Shown here in pieces: positions 16,910 through 25,278 of a stretch of 54,411 nucleotides of DNA. Under the pieces are notes generated by a model that had not been told where the DNA came from, searched no databases, and worked only from the letters and a program-made list of their open reading frames with translations. The DNA is from Candidatus Rifleibacteriota bacterium (GTDB lineage: Bacteria; Muiribacteriota; Ozemobacteria; Ozemobacterales; Ozemobacteraceae). The stretch's first letter is position 1. Every line of letters starts with the position of its first letter. Position numbers and translations under genes: made by a program. The stretch is from positions 1 through 54,411 of the forward strand of contig JAHISQ010000063.1 in assembly GCA_018818125.1 (NCBI GenBank). The letters are read 5' to 3'.

Positions 16910-19174
16910 TTACAGGTCGATAGATTTTTCTTCGCCGCGATCAGGACTTATCTCGATTACCTTGCCTCTGAAGATGACGATGACGTTATCGCCAACCGAG
17001 ATCATTTTGGCGAGTTCCGGGTATTTTCGGCACAAATCGAAATAGGCCTCGGACCAGGCTTTGATTGTGATCTCTGGTTTCTCAGCCTTAAGTGAGCTGT
17101 CTAACCATTTTTTATCGATAAAGTAGAAGGTTTTGCCGCCGGCCTCTTTGCTTATCGGCGCCTGAATGCCACGTGACGGCGCACCTGAGCTCGAGCGTGA
17201 CCTCGCAGGACTAAAGCCTTGCGGAGCAGCAGCCGATTTGAGTGAGTTCATCTCGCGCGAGGCGCCTACTGCATCTGCGCCGTCTGAGAGGCTTTCGAGT
17301 CTCTGCACCGAGAAGCGTTTGCTTTCTTCGTCAAACGAGGCTGATGGCATGTCGTCTGGTACCATTGTTTGACGCAGATTGGGCCCTAGTTTGTCATTGT
17401 CTTCCAGCACCAGATAAGACGTGTAAGGGGTGAGGATGCCATATCGCTTGGCGAGAGTGATGAGCTCGTTTTTAAGCTCCTCGTCAGCACCATTTTTGCG
17501 AATCTGTTCAAGCAGAAAGCCAATTTTTCGCGTAGCCCAGATTTTAGCGACGAAAGCGTTTTCGCTTTCTCGCGCCGGAAAATCTGTTTCGAAATCAAGC
17601 TTAACTACTTTATCTCGCAGACGTCCGCTAAGTGTTATTCTGGCAGCGCCGGGTTTGCTGTAGCGGCCAAGAATTAGAATATTGCTGCCCTTGAAAACGT
17701 CGCCAATCTTGCGCGGGTATATCTGACTGACTTCGACATTATGGAACTGCAGACTGACATCAGTGAGAACCGGATGGGTGAGCTTGGAGAAAAGAGATGA
17801 AATTTTGATTTCGAGATCTTCGTCTTCAGAAACATAATCAGATATGCCGCTGTTTCCTTCGGCGAGGTTGTCAATCAGTTCAGCATTGAGGTCATCGCCG
17901 ATACCGAACGAAAAAAGTCTTATGCTCTCGGTGTTTTTGCTTGTCATCAGCTTAATAATATCTTCTGCGTCAGTAAGGCCGGCGGTTGGCTTTCCATCAG
18001 TCACAAATACGATGAACTTGGAGTTTTTGCTTTCACTTTTGTTGAGCGCGTTGACTGCAAGCTCCAGTGCCTCAGAGATGTTGGTTCCACCCATGGCATC
18101 AAGGTTGCGGATGTAGTTGAGTGCGCCCTCGCGAGTATCATCATTCATCTGGGTCAAACTGCCCTTATAGGCTTCGGCTTCAGTCGAAAAGTTGACAAGA
18201 ATAAAATTGCTGTCCTTGGAAAGTGATTTGATGCAGAATTCAAGCGCCTTGCGTGCCTGCTCAATTTTTTTGCCGGCCATGCTGCCTGAAGTATCCATAA
18301 CCAGAGCAACATCTATGTTGGGAGTTTTTTCGTCCTGATCTTTTAGAGCAGGAGCAAGCATGAGCATAAATGTACCGTCTTCGCTGGGATCAGGGCGATG
18401 GTTAATCGCCGTCAGTGAAACATCCTTACTGGCTACAGCGTAATAAAGCACAAAATCCTTGTCGGGCACATGCGTGTCGGCTTCGAAACCAACAACAACT
18501 TCGCGATCACTTTTGCGATGAACCGAAACCTTGTGAGTTGGCGAATAAACTGAACTTATCGGCAAATCAGATTTTACCAGCACTTCAATTGCTACGTTTT
18601 TCATTTTATCTTTTGTATACTTGTCGATGTCGAGAGGGTATACGTAGCGAACCAGGCCGGCTTCCATCTTGAGTGCTTCCTGGTATGCGATTTTCACATT
18701 CTTTTCACTGTTTCCTTCAATTGGGTAAATCCTGGTTTTAAAAACGCCATGCCCCATGTATTCGAGTAGACCAGGGTCGCGCATCTGTCTGACGATATCT
18801 TCATAAATTTTGCGCGCCTTGTCGGCATCCATGAGCTCGCCGGTAGTCATTTTGCCTTCAACATCCATAGCGAAACCGCTGACTGAAGCGCCAACCGGCA
18901 GTGGAAAAATGTACAACCCCTCTATTGTGTGGCTTTGGTGATTGTAAAAGGTTTGGTCTACATCTGTAGTTGCTGCCAGATTGTTTATTTTAATCTTGAC
19001 ATGATGCTTGGTTACCGAAAGCGGAACCGTAAAATTTTCAGCCGGCCTGGAAGGCGGAATGAAAATTATTCTTTCTTCATGAATCGGAAAGATCATGCCA
19101 TCTGCAAGCAAGACGCTGCCAGACAAACTCAAACAAAACAGAACAAAAACAAACATTCGATAATAGTGTTTCAT
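16910..19174 (-). CDS. Secreted VIT- and von Willebrand factor A-domain protein
   Basis: A signal peptide (residues 1-24) is followed by a VIT (inter-alpha-trypsin inhibitor) domain, about 35-165, with FPLPVGASVSGF. A VWA domain (about 286-460) has a full MIDAS: DTSGSM at 294-299, the downstream Thr in GGTNIS, and the Asp in VFVTDGKPT. The last 190 residues include a Ser/Arg/Ala/Pro-rich linker and a small C-terminal domain. The protein probably binds metal and protein ligands outside the cell or at its surface. The bacterial role of VIT/VWA proteins is poorly defined. A GGGGGG site lies 5 bp before the ATG. It is monocistronic. Confidence 0.9.
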   Translation of the reverse strand: MKHYYRMFVFVLFCLSLSGSVLLADGMIFPIHEERIIFIPPSRPAENFTVPLSVTKHHVKIKINNLAATTDVDQTFYNHQSHTIEGLYIFPLPVGASVSGFAMDVEGKMTTGELMDADKARKIYEDIVRQMRDPGLLEYMGHGVFKTRIYPIEGNSEKNVKIAYQEALKMEAGLVRYVYPLDIDKYTKDKMKNVAIEVLVKSDLPISSVYSPTHKVSVHRKSDREVVVGFEADTHVPDKDFVLYYAVASKDVSLTAINHRPDPSEDGTFMLMLAPALKDQDEKTPNIDVALVMDTSGSMAGKKIEQARKALEFCIKSLSKDSNFILVNFSTEAEAYKGSLTQMNDDTREGALNYIRNLDAMGGTNISEALELAVNALNKSESKNSKFIVFVTDGKPTAGLTDAEDIIKLMTSKNTESIRLFSFGIGDDLNAELIDNLAEGNSGISDYVSEDEDLEIKISSLFSKLTHPVLTDVSLQFHNVEVSQIYPRKIGDVFKGSNILILGRYSKPGAARITLSGRLRDKVVKLDFETDFPARESENAFVAKIWATRKIGFLLEQIRKNGADEELKNELITLAKRYGILTPYTSYLVLEDNDKLGPNLRQTMVPDDMPSASFDEESKRFSVQRLESLSDGADAVGASREMNSLKSAAAPQGFSPARSRSSSGAPSRGIQAPISKEAGGKTFYFIDKKWLDSSLKAEKPEITIKAWSEAYFDLCRKYPELAKMISVGDNVIVIFRGKVIEISPDRGEEKSIDL

Positions 19175-19238
19175 ATTTCCCCCCGTTAATTGCTATCAGG
19201 ATACAACGAAAGAAGAGCATGCCGGATTCAATTTTTTT

Positions 19239-19281
19239 GTAAAAAAAGCGCTCCCGGCTGTGTTTCTATCGGGAGCGCTTA
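19239..19281 (-). terminator. Terminator after the pheS-pheT-small membrane protein operon
   Basis: 11-bp stem AAGCGCTCCCG/CGGGAGCGCTT (19246-19256 with 19270-19280) followed by a T-run on the minus strand. Confidence 0.9.
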
Positions 19282-19295
19282 TGATAACGATTTTA

Positions 19296-19622
19296 TTACA
19301 TCAATAGACCGAGAAAACCCAGCACCAATGCCTGAAAATTAATTGTCAGTTTATTTAAGAAATCGCTCAGGCCGAGAATTACCAGCAAATCCTCAGTGTT
19401 TTGGGAAACAAATATCTTGCCAAAAACCAGGACGCCACAGAAAAACGCAATAATACCTGACGTAAGCAACTGTACCCTGTCGAAGTTGGTAGGTTCAACT
19501 TGACGCTTTTGCAGGTCATCACCCTTAAAAAGCAGATAAGCCAGAAAGAAAAGGCCTAAAGAAATCAGTGTTAAGATTTCCCCATATTCAGGGTCTGCAA
19601 TAATTTTGTACAGAGTATACAT
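19296..19622 (-). CDS. Small membrane protein of unknown function
   Basis: Not recognised. It has 108 residues with three predicted hydrophobic helices (about 14-33, 50-70 and 80-107). A short basic and acidic loop (FKGDDLQKRQVEPTNFDR) lies between the first two, and the chain ends in a hydrophobic tail. GAGGGAAAA lies before the ATG at 19622. The start is 11 bp after the pheT stop and a terminator follows, so it is the last gene of the phe operon. Its context gives no function. Confidence 0.65.
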   Translation of the reverse strand: MYTLYKIIADPEYGEILTLISLGLFFLAYLLFKGDDLQKRQVEPTNFDRVQLLTSGIIAFFCGVLVFGKIFVSQNTEDLLVILGLSDFLNKLTINFQALVLGFLGLLM

Positions 19623-19633
19623 ATACTTTTCCC

Positions 19634-22012
19634 TCAGCGAAGTTTAACAGATAACTCCTTATCAAGTCGACAAATCATTTTATCGATCAGAGGTTGTACT
19701 TCTTCATCCGTCAATGTCTTTTTAAGGTCGCGGAAAGTCAGAGAGTAGGCGAGAGATCGGTAGCCTGGCTCGATACCTTTGCCCTGATAAACGTCAAACA
19801 GGTAGCAGTCTTCAAGCAGAGTTTTGCCTTCAGCAGACAAAATTTTGTTGATGTCACGGTTTAAAATGCTTTCGGGAGCCAGCACAGCCAAGTCTCTGCG
19901 TATTGCCGGCAAATCCGGGATAGGTTGCATCCGACTGGCACCTTCGGCGGCTTCGGCTGCCTTGCCAAGATCAATTTCGACAATATAAATGCCTTTTGGC
20001 ATTTTTTTGTTATTGATGTAATCTGGATGCAGCTGGCCAAACTCGCCGATATGATTTTTGCCCAGGCTAAGCTCCATCTGAAACGCTGGGTGGAACAGAC
20101 TATAGCTGCCCGGTGAGAATTTAAATTTTATTTTTAGCAGCTTGGCGATGTTTTCTATAACACCTTTGATCACATAAAGATCAAAGCTCTCGCCATTGCG
20201 CCGCCAGTCGCGGGGATTAATTGATCCGCAGAAACCAATGCTGAGTCGGGTATGTTCTTCGCTCAGGCCACCGGCGGACGGATGAAAAACTCTGCCGATT
20301 TCGAAGAGTTTAAGGTTGTATTCATCGTTAAGAATGTTTCGTCTGAGAGCATCATACATGCCCCATTTGAGGCTGGTTCTCATCGCGCTCAAGTCTTCTG
20401 ATAGCGGGTTCTGTAACATTAGCGGCTTCTTCTCACGGAAACTCTCATTGATGTTTACCGGTATGAAGCTGTAGGTAACGATTTCGTTGAAACCACAAGA
20501 AACCATGTGGTCACTCAGTCTGCCGGAAATTTTCTGCAGCGCTGTTGGTAGTTGGAGAACCGAAGTTATCGCTGGCAATGTTTCGGGGATGTTATTGTAA
20601 CCATACATGCGCGCGACTTCTTCGATAATATCTACTTCGAGTTCAAGATCGTGGCGGTAAGGTGGGACACTGACAATAAGGTCTTCGCCATCACGTCGCG
20701 TATCAAGCTTGAGCCGCAGCAGGAAAGTTTCGATTTGCGAAGAAGTGAGATTTATGCCAATGACGCGATTTACCCGTTTGGTGCGAACTCTGATCTGGCG
20801 AAGAATCTCAGGCTTGGGATAGCAGTCAGCAATGCCTTTTATCGGCTTGCCACCAGCAATTTTTTGCAGGAGCTTGACCGCTTCATTGAGTGCTATCGGA
20901 ATGTTGTCAATATTGGTGCCACGTTCGAAGCGGTACGAAGAATCAGACATCATAGCCAGTCTTTTGGCGGTTTTACGAACTGTTGTCGGGTGAAAGAAGG
21001 CCGCTTCAAGAAGAACGTTGGTGGTGTCTTCGGTTACAGATGAATGCAGTCCGCCCATGACACCAGCCAGCGCAACTGGCTTATTTGCGTCGGCAATGAC
21101 TAGCATGGTACTGTCGAGATTATGCTCGACATTGTCGAGTGTCATAATCTTTTCATCTTTGTGGGCGTTACGGACTACGATTTTTTTGTCGTCGATTTTG
21201 TCGAGATCAAAGGCGTGCATTGGGTGCCCGATATCAAGCATTATGTAGTTGGTAACATCAACAACGTTGTTGATGGAGCGTATGCCAATTTTTTCGAGCC
21301 TGTCTTTGAGCCATTCCGGGGAAGGGCCGATTTTAACATTGCGCACTACTCTTGCGCCATAACGAGGGCAAAGCGAAGTGTCGTTAATCTCTACTGCGAT
21401 ATGATTCTCAATCGTGTCTTCGCCATCCTCGTTCCCGAGCGGTTCGCGGTGCAGCGGCAGATTGAAAATTGCTGAAAGCTCGCGTGCTATGCCTAGATGC
21501 GACAACGCATCCCCGCGATTCGGCGTAATGCTTATCTCAAAAACGACGTCATCAAGGCTAAGAGCCTTTACAATCTCTTCACCAACGCCAGCGTTTTCAT
21601 CGAGAATATAGAGTCCGCCATGATCTTCGCTTAGACCAAGTTCTTTTTTGCTGCACATCATACCGAATGATTCGACTCCGCGAATTTTGGCGCGGCTGAT
21701 CTCGAAACCTCCGGGTAGTTTGGCGCCAAGCATGGCTACCGGCACTTTATCACCTGGCTTCATGTTGTTGGCGCCGCAGACAATCTGAAGAGGATGGCCG
21801 CGGTTAACATCAACGCTGCACAGTGACAGTTTATCGGCGTCAGGGTGCGGATCGCGGCTGATAATCCTGCCAACTACGATCTGATTAAGATTTTTGCCGG
21901 GCTGAATGATCTCTTCTACTTCGATGCCTGTCATATTAAGGGCTTCGGCAATTTTTTCGGGTGTTTCATCTATGTCTATGTAGTCTTTTAACCAGCTTAA
22001 CAGAACTTTCAC
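19634..22012 (-). CDS. pheT: Phenylalanyl-tRNA synthetase beta subunit
   Basis: Large subunit of the alpha2-beta2 enzyme that charges tRNA-Phe. It has 792 residues. The N-terminal tRNA-binding OB fold (about 40-150, VVGRIISRDPHPDADKL), the B3/B4 editing region, the B5 domain and the C-terminal anticodon-binding FDX-ACB domain (PAIRRDLAVL, about 700-792) are all recognisable. The start is GTG at 22012 with GAGGTAA about 7 bp upstream, overlapping the pheS stop region. Translational coupling would help make the two subunits in equal amounts. Confidence 0.96.
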   Translation of the reverse strand: MKVLLSWLKDYIDIDETPEKIAEALNMTGIEVEEIIQPGKNLNQIVVGRIISRDPHPDADKLSLCSVDVNRGHPLQIVCGANNMKPGDKVPVAMLGAKLPGGFEISRAKIRGVESFGMMCSKKELGLSEDHGGLYILDENAGVGEEIVKALSLDDVVFEISITPNRGDALSHLGIARELSAIFNLPLHREPLGNEDGEDTIENHIAVEINDTSLCPRYGARVVRNVKIGPSPEWLKDRLEKIGIRSINNVVDVTNYIMLDIGHPMHAFDLDKIDDKKIVVRNAHKDEKIMTLDNVEHNLDSTMLVIADANKPVALAGVMGGLHSSVTEDTTNVLLEAAFFHPTTVRKTAKRLAMMSDSSYRFERGTNIDNIPIALNEAVKLLQKIAGGKPIKGIADCYPKPEILRQIRVRTKRVNRVIGINLTSSQIETFLLRLKLDTRRDGEDLIVSVPPYRHDLELEVDIIEEVARMYGYNNIPETLPAITSVLQLPTALQKISGRLSDHMVSCGFNEIVTYSFIPVNINESFREKKPLMLQNPLSEDLSAMRTSLKWGMYDALRRNILNDEYNLKLFEIGRVFHPSAGGLSEEHTRLSIGFCGSINPRDWRRNGESFDLYVIKGVIENIAKLLKIKFKFSPGSYSLFHPAFQMELSLGKNHIGEFGQLHPDYINNKKMPKGIYIVEIDLGKAAEAAEGASRMQPIPDLPAIRRDLAVLAPESILNRDINKILSAEGKTLLEDCYLFDVYQGKGIEPGYRSLAYSLTFRDLKKTLTDEEVQPLIDKMICRLDKELSVKLR

Positions 22013-22023
22013 TTGTGTTTACC

Positions 22024-23037
22024 TCAGAATTGTCTCAAGAATCTGATATCAGAGGAGAAAAGCAGTCTGATGTCGTTGATTCCGTAACGGAGCATGGCGA
22101 TGCGGTCAATACCCATACCGAAAGCAAAGCCTGTATACTTTTCGGTGTCGTATTTGACTGCGTCGAAAACTTTCGGGTTGACCATGCCGCAGCCTAGAAC
22201 TTCCATCCAGCCCGTGTTCTTGCAGACCTTACAACCTTTACCGTCGCAAAATATGCACTGAATATCCATTTCGGCTGATGGCTCGGTGAACGGAAAATAG
22301 CTTGGTCTGAAGCGGTGCGCTCGTTTACCGAACATGCTTTCGACAAACATCACCAGAGTCCCTTTGAGGTCGGCCATACTTATGTTTTCGCCGACGACCA
22401 GACCTTCCATCTGGTTGAACATCGGTGAGTGAGTAATGTCGCTGTCTTTTCGGAAAACTTTGCCGAGCCCGATCATCTTTAGCGGCGGTTTGAGCGCCTC
22501 CATGGTGCGAATCTGTACAGGCGAAGTCTGGGTGCGCAAAACCTGGCCTGATTCAAGATAAAAAGTATCCTGCATGTCGCGCGCCGGATGGTGGCTTGGC
22601 ACGTTGAGCGCCTCAAAATTATAGTATTCTTCTTCTATCTCAGGACCGTCCGCCATAAAAAAGCCCATGGACAAGAATATGTTGGCAACTTCACGGGCGA
22701 CCTGAACAACTGGGTGCAGGCTACCGCTGCTGTGATAAAGGCCGGGCAGAGAATAGTCCGGGCGCTCGGCGCTGAGCTTTTCATTCTGCTCTTTGCTGGC
22801 CATTTCCCGTATGCTCTCTTCGAGTGAAGTCTGAATGTGATTTTTCAGTTCATTAATTGCTGCGCCGGCAGATTTGCGCTCCTCCGGCTCCATTTTGCCG
22901 AGGCCTTTGAGAAGTTCAGTGACTTCGCCCTTTTTGCCGAGATACTTGACGCGCATGGCCTCAAGATCGGCCGCGGATTTCGCAGCCTGGCGATCAGAAA
23001 GATATAGCTGTAACAATTTTTCGTGAGATTCGGACAT
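22024..23037 (-). CDS. pheS: Phenylalanyl-tRNA synthetase alpha subunit
   Basis: Catalytic class II synthetase subunit. An N-terminal coiled-coil (1-90) is followed by the catalytic core. TSPVQIRTM and GKVFRKDSDITHSPMFNQMEG are motif 1/2 segments, and FGMGIDRIAMLRYGI is motif 3. A Cys-rich insert (CIFCDGKGCKVCKNTGW) resembles a zinc-binding loop seen in some bacterial PheS. The frame runs up to 23100, inside the methylase gene. The ATG at 23037 is chosen because AAGGAGA lies 5 bp before it and the protein then has the normal length (337 residues). Confidence 0.96.
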   Translation of the reverse strand: MSESHEKLLQLYLSDRQAAKSAADLEAMRVKYLGKKGEVTELLKGLGKMEPEERKSAGAAINELKNHIQTSLEESIREMASKEQNEKLSAERPDYSLPGLYHSSGSLHPVVQVAREVANIFLSMGFFMADGPEIEEEYYNFEALNVPSHHPARDMQDTFYLESGQVLRTQTSPVQIRTMEALKPPLKMIGLGKVFRKDSDITHSPMFNQMEGLVVGENISMADLKGTLVMFVESMFGKRAHRFRPSYFPFTEPSAEMDIQCIFCDGKGCKVCKNTGWMEVLGCGMVNPKVFDAVKYDTEKYTGFAFGMGIDRIAMLRYGINDIRLLFSSDIRFLRQF

Positions 23038-23075
23038 TGGTTCTCCTTGATAAAGTGCAGTAACCCTGGTTTGTT

Positions 23076-23849
23076 CTAGCCTGTGCGGCCTTTTGACCAC
23101 TCATAAAGGCAAATGGCAACAGAGGTCGCAACATTCAATGATTCTACCTGTCCTTGCATTGGTATTGCAAGTGTGACAGTACATTCTGCAAAAATTTGTT
23201 CATTCAAGCCCTGGCCTTCTTGTCCAAAGAACAGGGCACACTTATGAGGAAAGCAGAAATTTGGCAGTGGAATTCCAGTCATTCCTGTTGCTATGCTGGT
23301 AAAATCGTGCTGTTTGAGGAGCTTGATTACAGATTTGTGGTCGGGCATCGCAAAGACAGGCATACGAAAGCCAGAGCCCATGGCAGCTCTGATAACTTTG
23401 GGATTAAACTGGTTGCAACAGCCCTTCAGTAAGATTATCGTGCTGGCTCCCATTGCTTCGCTGGTGCGCATTATGGTGCCCAGATTGCCGGGATCTTGTA
23501 TGCGGTCGAGAACTACCACTATCTGAGCTTTTGTCAGGTTTGCGCTTAAAGCTTCCTGCTCGCCGGGTTCGAAGTAGGCGACTATATTGCCCGGACTCTG
23601 AACGGTAGCCAGCTCTTTTAAGATTATTCGTGGGACCAGAATTGCTTTGTTCTCAAGCTCTGCGCGCCTTTTCAGGGTGTCAGCGTCATCAATAAAACAC
23701 ATTTGCAGTTTTGCGCCGGATTTTATCGCTTCGTCAATAAGTTTGATTCCCTCAACCACAATTGAAGGGGCATCTTCGGATGATTTGCCCGCGCTGATCC
23801 GCATGGCTTTTTTTACCAGAGGGTTATTTTTTGAATCAATCTGTTTCAA
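23076..23849 (-). CDS. TrmH/SpoU-family RNA 2'-O-methyltransferase (YsgA-like)
   Basis: SPOUT-fold enzyme that methylates ribose in rRNA or tRNA. Residues 1-95 are a substrate-binding region of the RNA 2'-O ribose methyltransferase type. The catalytic part has LDRIQDPGNLGTIMRT (motif 1), FFGQEGQGL (motif 2) and IPMQGQVESLNVATSVAI (motif 3), which form the knot that binds S-adenosylmethionine. It lies between rplT and pheS, as ysgA does in bacilli. The start is a TTG at 23849 with AGGAAA 8 bp upstream. The target nucleotide is unknown. Confidence 0.88.
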   Translation of the reverse strand: MKQIDSKNNPLVKKAMRISAGKSSEDAPSIVVEGIKLIDEAIKSGAKLQMCFIDDADTLKRRAELENKAILVPRIILKELATVQSPGNIVAYFEPGEQEALSANLTKAQIVVVLDRIQDPGNLGTIMRTSEAMGASTIILLKGCCNQFNPKVIRAAMGSGFRMPVFAMPDHKSVIKLLKQHDFTSIATGMTGIPLPNFCFPHKCALFFGQEGQGLNEQIFAECTVTLAIPMQGQVESLNVATSVAICLYEWSKGRTG

Positions 23850-23893
23850 CTGACTATTTCCTGGGGGTGATCTCTAAGGCGCATTCAGTGCAA

Positions 23894-23932
23894 TAAAAAA
23901 CACCCGGGAGAGTTATACCCGGGTGTTTTTTT
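23894..23932 (-). terminator. Terminator after rplT
   Basis: 9-bp perfect stem ACACCCGGG/CCCGGGTGT (23900-23908 with 23918-23926) followed by six Ts on the minus strand. It closes the infC-rpmI-rplT operon. Confidence 0.92.
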
Positions 23933-23948
23933 GTGCTGCTGAATAATA

Positions 23949-24305
23949 TCAGGCTACTTCTTTTCGAGCAACAGCAACGATATCAGCAAACGCCTGGGGA
24001 TCTTTTATCGCGATGTCGGCAAGTACCTTGCGATTGAGATCGACACCGGCCTTCTTGAGGCCGAACATGAATACACTGTAGGACATTTCGCTTATACGGC
24101 AGGCCGCATTGATTCTGGCAATCCACAGTCTGCGGAATTCGCGGGAGCGTATGCGACGATCTTTGTATGAATGATCGAGGGCGTGAAGTACGGCCTGCTT
24201 GGCTACTTTTTTTACATTGTTATGCGCGCCCCAGAAACCTTTGCTTCTGCGAAACAACTTTTGTTCTTTGCGTCTGGCATTGCTGCCGCTTTTTGATCTT
24301 GACAT
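23949..24305 (-). CDS. rplT: Ribosomal protein L20
   Basis: 118 residues, the normal length. The lysine- and arginine-rich N-terminus ([16 protein letters not shown]) binds 23S rRNA early in 50S assembly, and the globular C-terminal half follows ([11 protein letters not shown]). In bacteria where it has been studied L20 represses its own operon by binding the leader or an internal mRNA site. An AGGAGG site precedes the ATG. It is the last gene of the operon. Confidence 0.98.
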   Translation of the reverse strand: MSRSKSGSNARRKEQKLFRRSKGFWGAHNNVKKVAKQAVLHALDHSYKDRRIRSREFRRLWIARINAACRISEMSYSVFMFGLKKAGVDLNRKVLADIAIKDPQAFADIVAVARKEVA

Positions 24306-24355
24306 TAGATAACCTCCTGATGGTTTAAATTAACCCAGTTACTCTAGACTCTGGG

Positions 24356-24553
24356 TCAGGAGTACGGCAGCATTACTTTCAGTGCAGCTTCGTTTGCTTT
24401 TGAGCAGTTGGCAGACTGTCTGTAACCACGTTTGCGCTTGTTTGATTTCTTGGTCAGAATATGACTTCCATAGGCCTTGTACCGTCTAAATGCACCAGAG
24501 CCGGTTTTTTTGATGCGTTTGGCTGCACCACGGTGAGTTTTCATTTTAGGCAT
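24356..24553 (-). CDS. rpmI: Ribosomal protein L35
   Basis: 65-residue basic 50S protein. [20 protein letters not shown] is the family's N-terminal signature. AGGAGG lies 8 bp before the ATG. It sits between infC and rplT in the standard order. Confidence 0.98.
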   Translation of the reverse strand: MPKMKTHRGAAKRIKKTGSGAFRRYKAYGSHILTKKSNKRKRGYRQSANCSKANEAALKVMLPYS

Positions 24554-24583
24554 AAATCGTTCCTCCTGTTTGGGCGATAATTG

Positions 24584-25099
24584 CTACTTCTTCTTAGACC
24601 TGAAGAGAATCATTGTAATGGCGTTGCCTTCCTGGCTGGCATCTTTCTCGATTTCGGCATCCTCACCGAGAATAACTTTCATTCGATCAACAACCTTGAA
24701 GCCAACTTCCATATGCGCTCTTTCGCGTCCACGAAACGATACAGAAACCTTTACCTTGTCGCCTTCTTCAAGAAATTTGCGAATATTATTGCACTTGGTC
24801 TGCAGATCGCCTTCGTCGGTTTTCGGCCGAACTTTAACTTCTTTCAGCTTAATGATTTTCTGTTTCTTCTTGGCTTCCTTGGCTTTTTTCGTCAGCTCAT
24901 ACTTATATTGACCGAAGTCCATAAGCCTGCATACTGGCGGATTCGCGGCAGGAGCCACCTCTACCAGGTCTAAGCCCCTTTCTTCAGCCATTTGAACTGC
25001 GTCAGTGGTGGAAATTACGCCAACCATGTGACCCTGATCATCTACCAGGCGAACCTGAGGAACCCTTATCCTTCTGTTGACACGAACGTTACCTTTGAT
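24584..25099 (-). CDS. infC: Translation initiation factor IF-3, probable AUC start
   Basis: Binds the 30S subunit, prevents premature joining of 50S and checks the start codon. The N-domain (VRLVDDQGHMVGVI), the linker and the C-domain (FRGRERAHMEVG) are complete. No ATG, GTG or TTG lies at the correct place. The first codon after the GGAGGT site (6-bp gap) is ATC at 25099, followed by AAA GGT, as in genes that use AUU or AUC with infC. Starting there gives 171 residues. The upstream ATG of the longer frame would add about 25 residues translated through the attenuator hairpin. Rare-codon starts let IF-3 limit its own synthesis. Confidence 0.95.
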   Translation of the reverse strand: MKGNVRVNRRIRVPQVRLVDDQGHMVGVISTTDAVQMAEERGLDLVEVAPAANPPVCRLMDFGQYKYELTKKAKEAKKKQKIIKLKEVKVRPKTDEGDLQTKCNNIRKFLEEGDKVKVSVSFRGRERAHMEVGFKVVDRMKVILGEDAEIEKDASQEGNAITMILFRSKKK

Positions 25100-25111
25100 A
25101 CTCTTACCTCC

Positions 25112-25149
25112 AGAAAAATAAAAAATGGAGCAGCAAGATGCTACTCCAT
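25112..25149 (-). terminator. Leader terminator (attenuator) before infC
   Basis: Stem ATGGAG-AGCA/TGCT-CTCCAT (25125-25135 with 25139-25149, one mismatch) followed by a long T-rich run on the minus strand, ending just before the infC ribosome binding site. The promoter lies upstream of it, so readthrough must be controlled. TAGCAAG near the start of the leader (25235-25241) can pair with CTTGCTG in the hairpin (25131-25137), a possible antiterminator. Confidence 0.65.
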
Positions 25150-25249
25150 GAAAATGACATTCAACCTTCATCATTCATGAGCCCTTTTGGGGCAACCTCT
25201 TTGCGTGATTGCTTGAGGTGAGGATGACAATCCTACTTGCTATCTTGGC

Positions 25250-25278
25250 ATGTTATCAGACGTCTGATGCGCTGTCAA
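25250..25278 (-). promoter_or_regulatory. Promoter of the infC-rpmI-rplT operon
   Basis: TTGACA (25273-25278), exact 17-bp spacer, TAACAT (25250-25255): close to consensus. The -35 overlaps the stop codon of the NhaC-type gene. It implies a leader of about 140 nt before the infC start. Confidence 0.75.

Noticed and set aside
25100..25174. ATG start for infC giving 196 residues
   Set aside because: It would be translated through the attenuator hairpin, and the added residues are not IF-3-like; the strong GGAGGT points to the ATC at 25099.
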